NCBI GenBank assembly: GCA_003105035.1
Contig: PQAL01000028.1
Span: forward strand, 42,181 to 106,180
Direction of reading: 5' to 3'
Source: Anaerolineales bacterium
GTDB lineage: Bacteria; Chloroflexota; Anaerolineae; Anaerolineales; UBA4823
DNA length: 64,000 bases
Position 1 is the first letter of the stretch, and each line of letters starts with the position of its first letter. The notes beneath the pieces are model-generated. The model saw only the letters and a program-made list of their open reading frames with translations. It was not told where the DNA came from and did not search any database. This document shows, in pieces, positions 15,756 through 25,626 of this stretch. Position numbers and translations under genes: made by a program.

Positions 15756-18636
15756 ACTATCGCATGCCGAAGCCAGGAAACTGATCTCAAAAGCTCTGGA
15801 TAGTAAACTGGACCATGCTCAAGCGGAAACACTTGAGCAGCACCTGCAAGATTGTGGTGAATGCCGGGCATACGCGGCACAGCTCGAAACGCTTGATCAT
15901 AATTTAAAACATGAATTAAGGAACCGCTGGCCAGAGCAAGATTCAAGCAGCTCACGGGTGGCTGCTGTGTATGATGAAATTCAACCTGCCCTGAAGCGCA
16001 ACAAGCGTAAAGATAGTCGAGCTGTCACGCTACGCAGCCTGGGATGGAGTGCCCTGGCAATTGTGCTCATCGCCAGCCTTGCCTGGACCATTAAGACCCT
16101 GGCACCCATCCCTTCCCAGGTACCAGCAGAAGAAACCACAGTTGAACCTACCTCACCTGTCCTTGAGGCGAGCCAGGTGATCACACCTACCCAAGCGGTC
16201 ATCGCCAACACAGCTGAGGGTTTATTGACCGGGTCCTGGAGTGCCACTACCGATTTTGGTCAACTTATTTTCACTGTAGATGAAGCACCTGCAAGGATCA
16301 CGCGCATTGATTACCTGTTTACCAATTGGAGCTGTGGTGAGATCACTCAAACCTCGGAAATTGTGGATGCTTCGAGCTGGCTATTCACTGGCAACCAGTT
16401 TACAGCCTACTCAACCTTTGACCGGGATGGTCAGCTGACCATGGAAATTAATGGCTCTTATGATCCTGCAAGCCAGAAATTAACGGGCACATGGCAGCAA
16501 GCCGCTCAAGGCAGTCTTTGTTCGGGGCCATGGGAGGCTTTGCCAGCCACCATCGCTGCGCCGAATCTTCCCAATGCTCCTGCCAGCCAATTCCCGAACC
16601 TGTTGATCACCTTCGCCGCCTCCCTCCCCAGCTCACCCACAAAAATGATGGTGTACCAGCAGCAACTATCAGAGGCAGTCAATGCGGAAAGCGCCCGGCA
16701 GGTTGCAAACGAGTGGGGCGTGGCGGGCGGGGTCTATTCATCACCCAGTGAAGGAATGAACGACACCATCTTTGACGTCATGGACGGGGCGCGTTTTATC
16801 CGCTTTTTGAACTTCCCCGATCAGTTTATCTATACCGTGGGGTATGCCAGTCCAAATTATGGCAGTGCGTTAATGGATAATGGTCCCCTGCCATCCTTTG
16901 ATGAACAGGTATCGATTGCTGAGAGCTTCCTGAAGCCCCTGGGTATCCTGGATATGCCTTATCGGACCGTCCCCATGGAAACCGAACGGGGTATGGTGGC
17001 CTTCATCCCTCTGCTGGATGGTTTCCCCGTGATCCAAGAAATCGGCGTGGATCGCAGCAATATTGGCTGGATAGATGTTAAAGTTAACACACCCGGTAAT
17101 GTGACCATGGTACAGTACAGCGACCACGAATATCTACCAATTGGAGAATATCCCATACTCACCGCAGAGCAAGCCTGGGAGCGATTTACCGCCGATACGA
17201 GCTTCCAACACTCCCGCTATGCGGTGCTTTCTCCGGAAGGGGAGAACTCCTACCAGACCTGGCTGCATAAATACAAGCCAGGGCAAGAGACAGAAATTTA
17301 CGGCTGGGTGGAAGGTCACCAGCCAGCGGAGGTAGGCACACAGCCATTGGTGATGATCAATAACCTGCCCCTCATCGGGGACATCACCGGCCTCGTCCCC
17401 GACAATCCATATGATATTCGCTTCGTGCATGCCTGGGGACAGATTCAAGGTAGCCCCACAGATGGCGTCGCCTTGAGAGTCCAGGGCTGGGAAGACTCAA
17501 CCTTGGCTGATGAATACATCACCGGCACGCTCACCACCCAGGCAGGCCAAACTATTCTCGTCAACCCTGTCCGTACCCTTCTGTTGATCGAACCCCCGCC
17601 TGACATTCCAGATGGAATGCAGGTGGGCATCCAGGGAGTGGTCCTGATGGCCAATCAACCTGCATTGAACTGGAAATTCATCGAGACCGGGCAAATGCAC
17701 TTATCTTATGGAGCTTCCAATTCCTGTGGGGGAGGTGGAAGTGGTGGAGGTGGATCAGCCAACGCCGACTTTGGCGGCGGACGATTTTCACAGTTCAATG
17801 TTGATGGTCAGGATAGCCAGGCAACCGTTCAGGAAGACCCGCCTTATAAACCTGGCGATGCACTGGATGCTGTTGAAAGCCGGGTTTACGTGACACAACA
17901 CATCTACCTGGGTGGCTCAACCTCACTGGATGTGATCTTATCTCCTGACCCTTCGTCCTCCCCGGACCAAAACTGGGTGTATTCCCTGATTGGCGAAAAC
18001 CTAAAGGGCATTGAGCAATATAACAACCTCCCCATCCGCATCTGGGGGCAGGTAGATCGCCTGGAACCGAATACCGTGTATGTGGAAGTGAGTCGATTTG
18101 AACCTGTCTACCCTGGTGAGCAGATCCAGGCCTGGTCGGGGACTGAGCAGATCACCAACCTTGATGGGCAGGACGTAGTTTTATTCACCACTTTGGCGGG
18201 AGAAAGCTACGTGCTCAAATCCTCGCTAGTATGGGGAGCGGAAGGTAATATCATTGGCAGGCTGGGTGACCTGATCGAAATCGAAGGCTACCTCATCCCT
18301 GACCAGCAGATGGGCGGATACACTCTTATGCAGGACATCGCTGGTACTGCGCAGCCAGATGGTATCGTGGATAGCGCCATAGTACCCGTCCTGGATCACA
18401 GCCAGGACCTGGCTTCGAACCCCGGTGCTGTACTGCAAGGCACACTTACCATCGAAACGGTCGAGCTGGCATATGATGCCATTAACCTTGACCGTTGTAA
18501 TCCATCAGCAGCAGATGACCCTAATCTGGTGCCCTGGTTGGTGGTACAGCCCATGTGGGTTTTCAACGGGCATTTCGATGATGGCCGCAGGTTTATTGTT
18601 CAAGTCCAGGCACTGCCTGAGGAGTTTCTCAAGTAG
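15739..18636 (+). CDS. anti-sigma-factor-like membrane protein with a very large exported domain
   Basis: The 965-residue protein has a zf-HC2-type zinc finger near the N-terminus (EQHLQDCGECRAY), one membrane helix (about residues 100-120, SALAIVLIASLAWTI), and roughly 840 exported residues. The start is set by AGGAGG at 15727-15732. The exported part is unrecognised. It opens with a Trp-rich beta-type domain (TGSWSATTDFG) and continues with several beta-rich segments. At residues 664-673 it contains two exact GGGGS units, followed by a Gly-rich stretch. Ordinary anti-sigma factors of this class are about 200-300 residues. The cytoplasmic finger probably holds the upstream sigma factor; the exported part may sense or bind an envelope signal. 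Confidence 0.8.
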   Translation: MKLPVELSHAEARKLISKALDSKLDHAQAETLEQHLQDCGECRAYAAQLETLDHNLKHELRNRWPEQDSSSSRVAAVYDEIQPALKRNKRKDSRAVTLRSLGWSALAIVLIASLAWTIKTLAPIPSQVPAEETTVEPTSPVLEASQVITPTQAVIANTAEGLLTGSWSATTDFGQLIFTVDEAPARITRIDYLFTNWSCGEITQTSEIVDASSWLFTGNQFTAYSTFDRDGQLTMEINGSYDPASQKLTGTWQQAAQGSLCSGPWEALPATIAAPNLPNAPASQFPNLLITFAASLPSSPTKMMVYQQQLSEAVNAESARQVANEWGVAGGVYSSPSEGMNDTIFDVMDGARFIRFLNFPDQFIYTVGYASPNYGSALMDNGPLPSFDEQVSIAESFLKPLGILDMPYRTVPMETERGMVAFIPLLDGFPVIQEIGVDRSNIGWIDVKVNTPGNVTMVQYSDHEYLPIGEYPILTAEQAWERFTADTSFQHSRYAVLSPEGENSYQTWLHKYKPGQETEIYGWVEGHQPAEVGTQPLVMINNLPLIGDITGLVPDNPYDIRFVHAWGQIQGSPTDGVALRVQGWEDSTLADEYITGTLTTQAGQTILVNPVRTLLLIEPPPDIPDGMQVGIQGVVLMANQPALNWKFIETGQMHLSYGASNSCGGGGSGGGGSANADFGGGRFSQFNVDGQDSQATVQEDPPYKPGDALDAVESRVYVTQHIYLGGSTSLDVILSPDPSSSPDQNWVYSLIGENLKGIEQYNNLPIRIWGQVDRLEPNTVYVEVSRFEPVYPGEQIQAWSGTEQITNLDGQDVVLFTTLAGESYVLKSSLVWGAEGNIIGRLGDLIEIEGYLIPDQQMGGYTLMQDIAGTAQPDGIVDSAIVPVLDHSQDLASNPGAVLQGTLTIETVELAYDAINLDRCNPSAADDPNLVPWLVVQPMWVFNGHFDDGRRFIVQVQALPEEFLK

Positions 18637-18802
18637 CTGGCAGCCTCCCAAATTTTAATTTTTATCTGCCCTTGTATCTGACCATCCATTTCTTATCGAG
18701 GCAGTTAATGGGGAAGGCCGCGCATCATAATTAGGAAATATTTGCTATCAGTTACTAAATCCTGGATGTTGGTGCTAGAACGATTGGGAGAGAGAAGAAA
18801 GC

Positions 18803-20026
18803 TTACCGGTCAACCAATAAGAAGTTATAAAACTCGCTTGCCAGCTGCATCACACGGCCATATTCTGCCCGTTCGCGAACCACTGCCAGGTTCTTATCCG
18901 CTGCCTGCTTACGTAATTGTAAGTCAGCGATCGCCTTGAGAATTACTCCCGAGAGAGCTCGGGGATCGCCCGGATCAACCAAAAAACCATTCTCCCCTGG
19001 CGTGATCCACTCCCGCAAGGATTCGATATCCCCGGCGATTGGGAAACATCCGCATGCCAGGGCTTCCAGCATGGTATTTGGGGTGCCATCATGGGTGGTG
19101 ATGGATACCATAATTTCAGCCCGCCTGAACAGGTCTGCCATTTGCTGCTTGCTCTGCGGCGGTAGCAGCTCCACAGCCTGACAGATCTTTAGCTCAGCCA
19201 TCCATTTTTCAGCCTGGGCTTCACCAGCCATTGCCGGGCAGACGAAACGGACATGCGGATGCTTTTCAAGAATCAAGGGAATGGCATTGAAGAACGTGTC
19301 ATTCCTGACGTATGCCCGAAAACCGCGCGGATTAATTACCGTCAACGACATGTCGCTCGTTCTCGGTGCCTGACTGGCTGGTTCAGGTCTGGTGGCTGGA
19401 TAAAAAATATCCATCTGCACACCTCCTCCACCGGGCAGCACGATCTTGGGCTTCGCTGCCTCAAAGCCGAACTCAACCGCCAGGCGTTGGTCACGCTGGC
19501 AATCCGTGTGCAGGGCATCCGCTGAAGCCATCGCCCGGCAGGTAAGATCATACATCGGGCGGGTCGAGCGGGCATGCAGAGTAAAATCATTGCCCCACAC
19601 CGAGATTATCAAGGGTGGTTTCTTTCTCTTGCTTGTCCAATTTACGCTGCCCTGCATTGCCATAGCTGCCAGCATGCCTTCATAAGGGATACGCATGGCA
19701 TGCACCAGGTCGGGTTGGATCGAGTTGATCAACCCGACCAGGTATTCTGCTGCCCGGGGTAATGCATATGGCACAGATCGATGCCTGATCAGCGTGCGGA
19801 ACTTGACCGGCAGGATCCGGCGTAACAAACGGCTGCTGGCGGTTCGATTCTTACCTTTATACATGCCTTCCATGGGCAACGGGATTGTATTGATGGATGC
19901 CAAACCAGCCACCGGCTCACACGGAAATGTAGACGCTAGATGCACCTCGTAACCGGGTTGGATGAAATGGTTTATCCAATTCAGGGAAATCGGCGAGCGT
20001 CCATCAGCGACAAACAGGATTCTCAT
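18803..20026 (-). CDS. GT4-type glycosyltransferase
   Basis: This is a GT-B-fold glycosyltransferase of 407 residues. It begins MRILFVADGRSP, the usual first strand of the acceptor domain. The C-terminal nucleotide-sugar-binding domain has EALACGCFPIAGDIESLREWI and GENGFLVDPGDP, typical of family 4. The start was placed at the Met that begins this strand, because the 12 residues upstream look non-coding. The gene stands alone on the minus strand, 166 bases from the end of the anti-sigma gene. Donor and acceptor are unknown; an exported polysaccharide or glycolipid is likely. Confidence 0.88.
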   Translation of the reverse strand: MRILFVADGRSPISLNWINHFIQPGYEVHLASTFPCEPVAGLASINTIPLPMEGMYKGKNRTASSRLLRRILPVKFRTLIRHRSVPYALPRAAEYLVGLINSIQPDLVHAMRIPYEGMLAAMAMQGSVNWTSKRKKPPLIISVWGNDFTLHARSTRPMYDLTCRAMASADALHTDCQRDQRLAVEFGFEAAKPKIVLPGGGGVQMDIFYPATRPEPASQAPRTSDMSLTVINPRGFRAYVRNDTFFNAIPLILEKHPHVRFVCPAMAGEAQAEKWMAELKICQAVELLPPQSKQQMADLFRRAEIMVSITTHDGTPNTMLEALACGCFPIAGDIESLREWITPGENGFLVDPGDPRALSGVILKAIADLQLRKQAADKNLAVVRERAEYGRVMQLASEFYNFLLVDR

Positions 20027-20185
20027 CTGCCAAAGGGTACAACATTTCTGCCAGAAAAGCAATAGCCAGTGTCAAAGAGCCCAAGGCACCTGAGTGCTTG
20101 ACATTGCAGGTGGAAATCCTTATCCTATCTATTATCACCTGAAGTTATCAGCATTCGATATTTCGTTCTTAAGGGAGAAAACCGT

Positions 20186-21493
20186 ATGAAATATACCACG
20201 AACATCCAGGCATTTTTAAACTCGCCCGAAAACCTGGAAAGCCTATACCAGAGCGCCAGACAAGCTAATGAAGAAGCCGAATTCCGTACGGATTTTCAGG
20301 AAGTATTCGATAAGAGCCCGGATAATATCCTGTTAGCTGCCTGGAACGCCCGGTTTATGCAGATGCCGCTCTTAAAAGTAAAACGGACAACCAATTGGCT
20401 GCTGGCAGTGATCCTCGGCCTCGTCACGGGGGCGATCCTGTGGGCGATTTCAGACCCTAGCCTGACTATTAAAAACGGAGCGCCATACATCACCCTCCTT
20501 TGGTCACCGATCGCGACCATCCCAACCTTGATTTTCCTGTCAGCGATATCCAAACGAAATTATCTATATACAGGTTTAATTGCCCTTGCCTTGATCGTGG
20601 CTGGCGTATACGCGCTAGTGATGGCACCCCGTATGTCTAGCTACCCAAGCAACGATTATCTCATCCTGATGCTCTTCGTGTTACCGCTCTTATGCTGGAT
20701 GGGTCTGGGAATTGCAGTGTTGAAATTTAAATCATCAACCAACAACCGATTTTCCTTCCTGATTAAATCCATCGAGGTGATCATCACTGCCGGCGTCTAC
20801 CTGATCTTTGGGGTAGCGTTCGGCATGATCACCATCGCCATGTTCGCCGCCCTGAATGTCACCTTCCCAGATGTCCTCATGCGGCTAGCAGTAGCTGGTG
20901 GTTTTGGACTGATCCCTATCATGGCTGTGGCGACGATGTACGATCCACTGTTACAACCAGAAGCTCAAGATTTCAGCCAGGGGTTGAGCAAGTTTATTTT
21001 CACCATGATGCGACTGTTGCTGCCACTCACATTGATTGTGCTGGTCATATATTTGCTGGTCATCCCGTTCAATTTCATGGCGCCTTTCCAGAACCGCAAC
21101 CTGCTCATCGTTTATAACGTGATGCAGTTCGCCATCATCGGCCTACTCATCGGTGCCACACCACTAAAATTAGACGACCTGTCGGAAAAGTTGCAAACCT
21201 GGCTACGCAGGGGGATCCTGGCAGTCGCCATCCTGGCACTGGTCGTCAGCCTTTACGCCCTCTCGGCAGTAGTCTACCGGACAGTTGGTGATGTGCTCAC
21301 CTTGAACAGGTTGACAATCATTGGCTGGAATATCATCAACATTGCCATCCTGTTCGTGTTGATTTATACTCAGTTCACGAAAACAAGCCCCGCCTGGCAT
21401 GAGCGCTTGCAGCATGTTTTTAGCAGGGCAACCACGGTTTATTTGATCTGGTCGGTTTTTTTGGTCCTTGCATTACCATTGATATTTAGATAG
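20186..21493 (+). CDS. polytopic membrane protein of unknown function
   Basis: I do not recognise this 435-residue protein. It has about 65 hydrophilic N-terminal residues, probably cytoplasmic, followed by about 11 hydrophobic segments up to the C-terminus. No catalytic motif is visible. AAGGGAG precedes the ATG. A response regulator starts 2 bases after its stop codon, and a membrane histidine kinase follows 60 bases later. A transducer or input role for the two-component pair is therefore plausible, but only from position. Confidence 0.8.
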   Translation: MKYTTNIQAFLNSPENLESLYQSARQANEEAEFRTDFQEVFDKSPDNILLAAWNARFMQMPLLKVKRTTNWLLAVILGLVTGAILWAISDPSLTIKNGAPYITLLWSPIATIPTLIFLSAISKRNYLYTGLIALALIVAGVYALVMAPRMSSYPSNDYLILMLFVLPLLCWMGLGIAVLKFKSSTNNRFSFLIKSIEVIITAGVYLIFGVAFGMITIAMFAALNVTFPDVLMRLAVAGGFGLIPIMAVATMYDPLLQPEAQDFSQGLSKFIFTMMRLLLPLTLIVLVIYLLVIPFNFMAPFQNRNLLIVYNVMQFAIIGLLIGATPLKLDDLSEKLQTWLRRGILAVAILALVVSLYALSAVVYRTVGDVLTLNRLTIIGWNIINIAILFVLIYTQFTKTSPAWHERLQHVFSRATTVYLIWSVFLVLALPLIFR

Positions 21494-21494
21494 C

Positions 21495-22217
21495 ATGTTT
21501 TCAGTTCTGCTTGTTGAAGATAATTTGCACCTCCGCCCCGCCCTCAAGGCGGGGCTTGAGGCTCTTCAGGATGTATCCGTCAGATACGACTGTAGCAGCG
21601 GGGAAGAAATCCTTGAATACTGCCTGCAGACTGAGCTCGACTTGAGTTGTTCGGTGATCCTGATGGACGTGCAGCTGGCAGGCTCCCTCAATGGCATCCA
21701 GGCTGCCATCGCCATCCGTCGTGAATTTCCACGCTTCCCGGTCGTTTTTTACTCCATCCAGGATGAAGATAACTATTATCGCGAATTCAGGCTATCAGGC
21801 ATCCTCTCCAATTATGCTTATGTAAAAAAATCCAACTTCCTGCTGCCCGAAATGCTCTTGCCCTTGTTAAAAATCGCTACCAGCGGGGGAAATTATATTG
21901 ATCCCGAGATCGATGCCAGAGTACGTGAAGTACAGGTTAGAGATGAGAACAACCCGCTCGACCTGCTTGAACCCAATGAGCGCGAAGTGGCACTGATGCT
22001 CGCCGATGGAATGACAAATGAACAGATCGCCACGCGCATGGGGTTCAGGGATAAACGGACTATCAGCCGTATCAATGGCCAGATCTACAGCGTTTGGGGA
22101 CTGAACCTATCCACCACCGATGAGAAAGTCGCCCGGACCCGGGCCGCCATCATCATGCGGGAGAGGAAAATCCTGTACTGGGACGATAATGGTGAGATAA
22201 TCGAAGGAAAGGTATAA
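21495..22217 (+). CDS. response regulator with a LuxR-like C-terminal region
   Basis: This is a two-component response regulator of 240 residues. The receiver domain has acidic residues in LVEDN, the phosphoacceptor D58 in VILMDVQLAG, and a lysine in YVKKSN. The C-terminal region (PNEREVALMLADGMTNEQIATRMGF) follows the LuxR helix-turn-helix pattern. Its recognition helix (RDKRTISRINGQIYSVWGL) differs from the usual KTVxxH form. It is almost contiguous with the upstream membrane-protein gene and precedes the kinase gene, so the three probably form one sensory unit. Confidence 0.88.
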   Translation: MFSVLLVEDNLHLRPALKAGLEALQDVSVRYDCSSGEEILEYCLQTELDLSCSVILMDVQLAGSLNGIQAAIAIRREFPRFPVVFYSIQDEDNYYREFRLSGILSNYAYVKKSNFLLPEMLLPLLKIATSGGNYIDPEIDARVREVQVRDENNPLDLLEPNEREVALMLADGMTNEQIATRMGFRDKRTISRINGQIYSVWGLNLSTTDEKVARTRAAIIMRERKILYWDDNGEIIEGKV

Positions 22218-22277
22218 CAGGGCGTCAACAGATTGATAATCCTATCGATGATCGTCTAGATATAATCTCTCAGTAAC

Positions 22278-24395
22278 ATGTCCACTGAAATACTACTAAA
22301 CTGGATGGTCCTGGCTATCTCGATATTCAATACCATCCTGCTTTTATGGCTGGGTTTGACGGTGTTATTAAACGCAGAGCGTCGCACGCCGGGCGTATGG
22401 ATAGCAGGAGCAGGATTATTGATGGGCAGCCTGTTCTTCCTCAACCATACAGCCATCCTGAGCGCTGGTCCGTTGCAAACCGATGCCAGGATGAACCTGA
22501 TGTGGCAGACGGGCTGGATCCCCGTTGTGACGATGCCCTATGCCTGGTACCTGGTGATGCTCTGGTATTCCAGCTTTTGGGATGATCCACACAGCTCGAT
22601 TAGGCAGCGGCATCAGATCCCATTGATCCTGGCAACCTTGTTAGCCATCAGTACGGTGGGATTAATCCTCATTTTTAATGCCCTACCATCCTACAACCAG
22701 GCCGTTCAGCTGGACCTCGGTGAGGTTCTCGCTGTCGGGGATATCCCCATATTGATGGTCGTATATCCCATTTACTTACTGCTTTGTATGGGTTTTTCCC
22801 TGGATGTTCTGCTTCATCCAGGTATGCCTGTGCGGTTAATGGGGCAGCTTGCCCGCCAGCGGGCACGACCCTGGCTACAGGCAGCAACGCTTTCATTGCT
22901 ATTTGTCAGCTTATCCGTAGGCGCCATCATCATGTGGGGGATTTATCAATCGAACCAGGGAATTAGTGCTTCAGTTTTCAGCGAAGCGATCTCAATTTTT
23001 GATCTGGCCATCGATGTCTTGCTGGCGATAACCATCATCTCGATTGGTCAAGCTATTATCTCGTACGAGATCTTTACCGGGAAAATATTGCCCCGCCAGG
23101 GGTTAAAGAGGTATTGGTACTGGGCGATTGTCCTTTCACTTGGTTACGCAGTTTTTGCCTCCTTTGCCTTGGTTAACCAGTTCGAATCGATCTACCTGAT
23201 CCTGATAAGCATCTTCCTGATCACAGGAATCTATGCACTGGTGGGCTGGCACTCATTTGTTGAAAAGGAAAACCACCTCAAAAGCCTGCGTCCATTTCTA
23301 ACCAGCCAACATTTGTATGATCAGCTTATCTTTCGAAACCCGGAAGCCTTCAATCGTGAAATTACAAATGCCTTCCATACCTTATGTAAGGATGTATTGG
23401 GAATCAGGCAAGCCTACCTGGTGCCGCTGGGCATCTTTGGCCCGCTGGCTGGAACAAAAATCTCATTTCCCGAACGAGTCGACTCGAAAGACGATCAGGG
23501 TATCGAGCAGGAAATCCATGCCATCAGCACATCCAAGCTGGGTGCCGTCCCGCAGCTGCTACCTGGCTCGAAACACCTGGGACAGAATCCCCTGGCGATT
23601 GCTTTATGGAGCGAACGTGGCTTGATCGGTATGCTCATCCTGGGTGACAAACAAAATGCAGGACTGTTCACTCAGGAGGAAATTGACATTGCACGGACAG
23701 TGGGAGAGCGATTGATCGATAGCAAAGCTACCAACGAGCTTACCCACCGGCTAATGCAGCTTGAACGCCAGCATCTCGCAGAGACCCGGGTGGTGGACCA
23801 GCAAACCCGACGTACCTTGCATGACGACATCCTGCCACGTATCCACTCGCTGATGATCAAGCTATCTGGCTCACCTGCAGGCAACCCAGAAGCCGTGCAG
23901 GAAATGGGTGAGATCCACCACCAGCTTTCAGATATGATGCGTAATCTACCAGCAGTGCAGGATCCTGAGTTAGCCAAGCTAGGGCTGGTCGAAGCGCTGA
24001 AATCTTCGGTTGCCCACGATTTTGAACATTTTTTTAATACTGTAACATGGCAGGTGAGTGAAGGGGTTGCTAAAAATTCGCATGCATTTACCCCCCTTGT
24101 GATGAATGTCATCTATCACGCCACTCGCGAAGCCGTACGCAATTCTGCCCACCATGGCCGGCTACCCGGCTCGGACCAGCCCATCAACCTGTGCATCAGC
24201 ATGAAATGGAGGGATGGGATACTCATCGAGATATTGGATGATGGGATTGGTTTTAATCCCGCGATGATCGCTCCTCATGCGGATGGCCATGGGATGAGCT
24301 TACACAGCACGCTGATGGCCATCATCGGTGGCTCTTTGGCTTGGGAGAGTATCCCAGGAAAATACACAAAAGTTACCATCAACTTGCCAGTTTGA
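22278..24395 (+). CDS. membrane histidine kinase with GAF-like and HisKA_3-like domains
   Basis: The 705-residue kinase has eight or nine N-terminal membrane segments (to about residue 335). A GAF-like domain follows (about 350-480). The dimerisation helix carries the phosphoacceptor H515 in RRTLHDDILPRIHSL. The ATPase domain has EAVRNSAHH (N box) and DDGIGFN (G1). The DHp type is the one found with NarL/LuxR regulators, which fits the adjacent regulator at 21495. A TATAAT at 22261-22266 lies just upstream, without a good -35. The signal is unknown; the polytopic sensor suggests a membrane-borne or lipophilic cue. Confidence 0.9.
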   Translation: MSTEILLNWMVLAISIFNTILLLWLGLTVLLNAERRTPGVWIAGAGLLMGSLFFLNHTAILSAGPLQTDARMNLMWQTGWIPVVTMPYAWYLVMLWYSSFWDDPHSSIRQRHQIPLILATLLAISTVGLILIFNALPSYNQAVQLDLGEVLAVGDIPILMVVYPIYLLLCMGFSLDVLLHPGMPVRLMGQLARQRARPWLQAATLSLLFVSLSVGAIIMWGIYQSNQGISASVFSEAISIFDLAIDVLLAITIISIGQAIISYEIFTGKILPRQGLKRYWYWAIVLSLGYAVFASFALVNQFESIYLILISIFLITGIYALVGWHSFVEKENHLKSLRPFLTSQHLYDQLIFRNPEAFNREITNAFHTLCKDVLGIRQAYLVPLGIFGPLAGTKISFPERVDSKDDQGIEQEIHAISTSKLGAVPQLLPGSKHLGQNPLAIALWSERGLIGMLILGDKQNAGLFTQEEIDIARTVGERLIDSKATNELTHRLMQLERQHLAETRVVDQQTRRTLHDDILPRIHSLMIKLSGSPAGNPEAVQEMGEIHHQLSDMMRNLPAVQDPELAKLGLVEALKSSVAHDFEHFFNTVTWQVSEGVAKNSHAFTPLVMNVIYHATREAVRNSAHHGRLPGSDQPINLCISMKWRDGILIEILDDGIGFNPAMIAPHADGHGMSLHSTLMAIIGGSLAWESIPGKYTKVTINLPV

Positions 24396-24414
24396 AATAT
24401 GTCCTAATAACCAG

Positions 24415-24442
24415 TTGACACACTTTTTATTAGGATTACAAT
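24415..24442 (+). promoter_or_regulatory. promoter of the BMP-type binding protein
   Basis: TTGACA (24415-24420), a 16-base spacer, and TACAAT (24437-24442). It lies just after the kinase stop codon and 75 bases before the next start, so the binding protein has its own promoter. Confidence 0.7.
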
Positions 24443-24516
24443 TAAGCACAATTGGGGGATGGATTCTGCTACATAGTTTCTTCATGTCCGAGAGATCATG
24501 AAATGAGGAGGGTGTC

Positions 24517-25626
24517 ATGAACGGACTGTTTTCAAACTTAAGAAGTGTAAAGAAATATTGGCGAGCGAGCTCCCTGATAGTAATCAGTGGTGTAGCTTTG
24601 TTAATCGTGACTGGATTACTATTTAGCCTGCATACCATCTCAGCCAAAGCAGCAAACACAAAAGTAGGTATGATCATCCTCGGATCCATTACGAATAATG
24701 GCTTCAACTGGCTCAGCTATCAGGGGTTGGTACGTGCAGAAACAGAGTTTTCTGTTATCGGAAACCTGTACATAGCGAACAACGAAGGCGAGATTGAGTT
24801 AAAAACGACGCAGTGTGTTGCAGATGACAATGACCTGTGTATCGGTGTGGGTTTCCTGACTCAGGAAGAAATTTCCGCAGCCGCTGCTGCTTATCCCACC
24901 ACTTATTTCGCTATTGTTGATGCAGCATCTAGCATCTACCCGACTAACCTTCGCTCGCTGTTATTCGCCTCCGAAGAAGTCGGCTACCTGGCTGGTACGT
25001 TGGCAGGCCGAATGAGTCAATCCGACACCATTGGAGCTTTGGGTGGTTGGGAAATCCCGTCCGTAACTCCCTTCATTGAAGGATATGAAAATGGAGCTTT
25101 GTGTACCAATCCAGAAATCACCACGATCATCAGCTACACAAATGACTTTTATAATCCAAAACTTGGTTCTGAATACGCTCAAGGAATGATTGGACGTGGA
25201 GCAGACGTGATTTTTGCAGTAGCTGGGCCTACCGGTGACGGAGCCATCCTGACCACAACCCAATCTGGAGTATGGGCAATCGGTGTGGACACCGACGAAT
25301 ACTATACCTTATTCATGACGGGTACTGTCGAAGGGGCCGAATATCTTTTAAATAGTGCGATGAAGCGTACAGATAATGCAGTATTCCTGACGATTTCCGA
25401 CGTGGTTTCGGGGACGTTTACATCGGGATCGGTCATTTACAACCTTGAAAGTGGTGGAGTCGGGCTCGCCCCCTTCCATGAAGCAGATCCAGCGGTACCG
25501 ACGGAGACTAAAATCTGGCTTAATCTCATCTCACAGGCAATCATCTCGGGAGTGATACACCCGCTTGAAAAGGATAGCCCCTGCCTCGTGATGAACCAGC
25601 TCTATCTGCCATTAGCCCGTAGATGA
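24517..25626 (+). CDS. BMP/PnrA-family substrate-binding protein, orphan
   Basis: This is a secreted basic-membrane-protein-type binding protein of 369 residues. Family members bind nucleosides for ABC import. An N-terminal hydrophobic segment (about 20-45) ends in AKA and looks like a signal peptide or anchor; there is no lipobox cysteine. Family landmarks are VGMIILGSITNNGFN, VGYLAGTLAGRMS, GALGG, GADVIFAVAGPTGDGA and AIGVDTDEY. No permease or ATPase gene is nearby. The C-terminus ends QLYLPLARR, a motif also seen as IYMPLVSR in the repeat protein at 61642. GAGGAGGG lies before the ATG. The 3' end overlaps the convergent glycosyltransferase gene by 15 bases. Confidence 0.88.
   Translation: MNGLFSNLRSVKKYWRASSLIVISGVALLIVTGLLFSLHTISAKAANTKVGMIILGSITNNGFNWLSYQGLVRAETEFSVIGNLYIANNEGEIELKTTQCVADDNDLCIGVGFLTQEEISAAAAAYPTTYFAIVDAASSIYPTNLRSLLFASEEVGYLAGTLAGRMSQSDTIGALGGWEIPSVTPFIEGYENGALCTNPEITTIISYTNDFYNPKLGSEYAQGMIGRGADVIFAVAGPTGDGAILTTTQSGVWAIGVDTDEYYTLFMTGTVEGAEYLLNSAMKRTDNAVFLTISDVVSGTFTSGSVIYNLESGGVGLAPFHEADPAVPTETKIWLNLISQAIISGVIHPLEKDSPCLVMNQLYLPLARR

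Noticed and set aside
25612..25626. Convergent overlap of the binding-protein and glycosyltransferase genes as a sign of a frameshift
   Set aside because: Both proteins end with sensible residues and family-typical length, so a short 3' overlap is more likely than an error.
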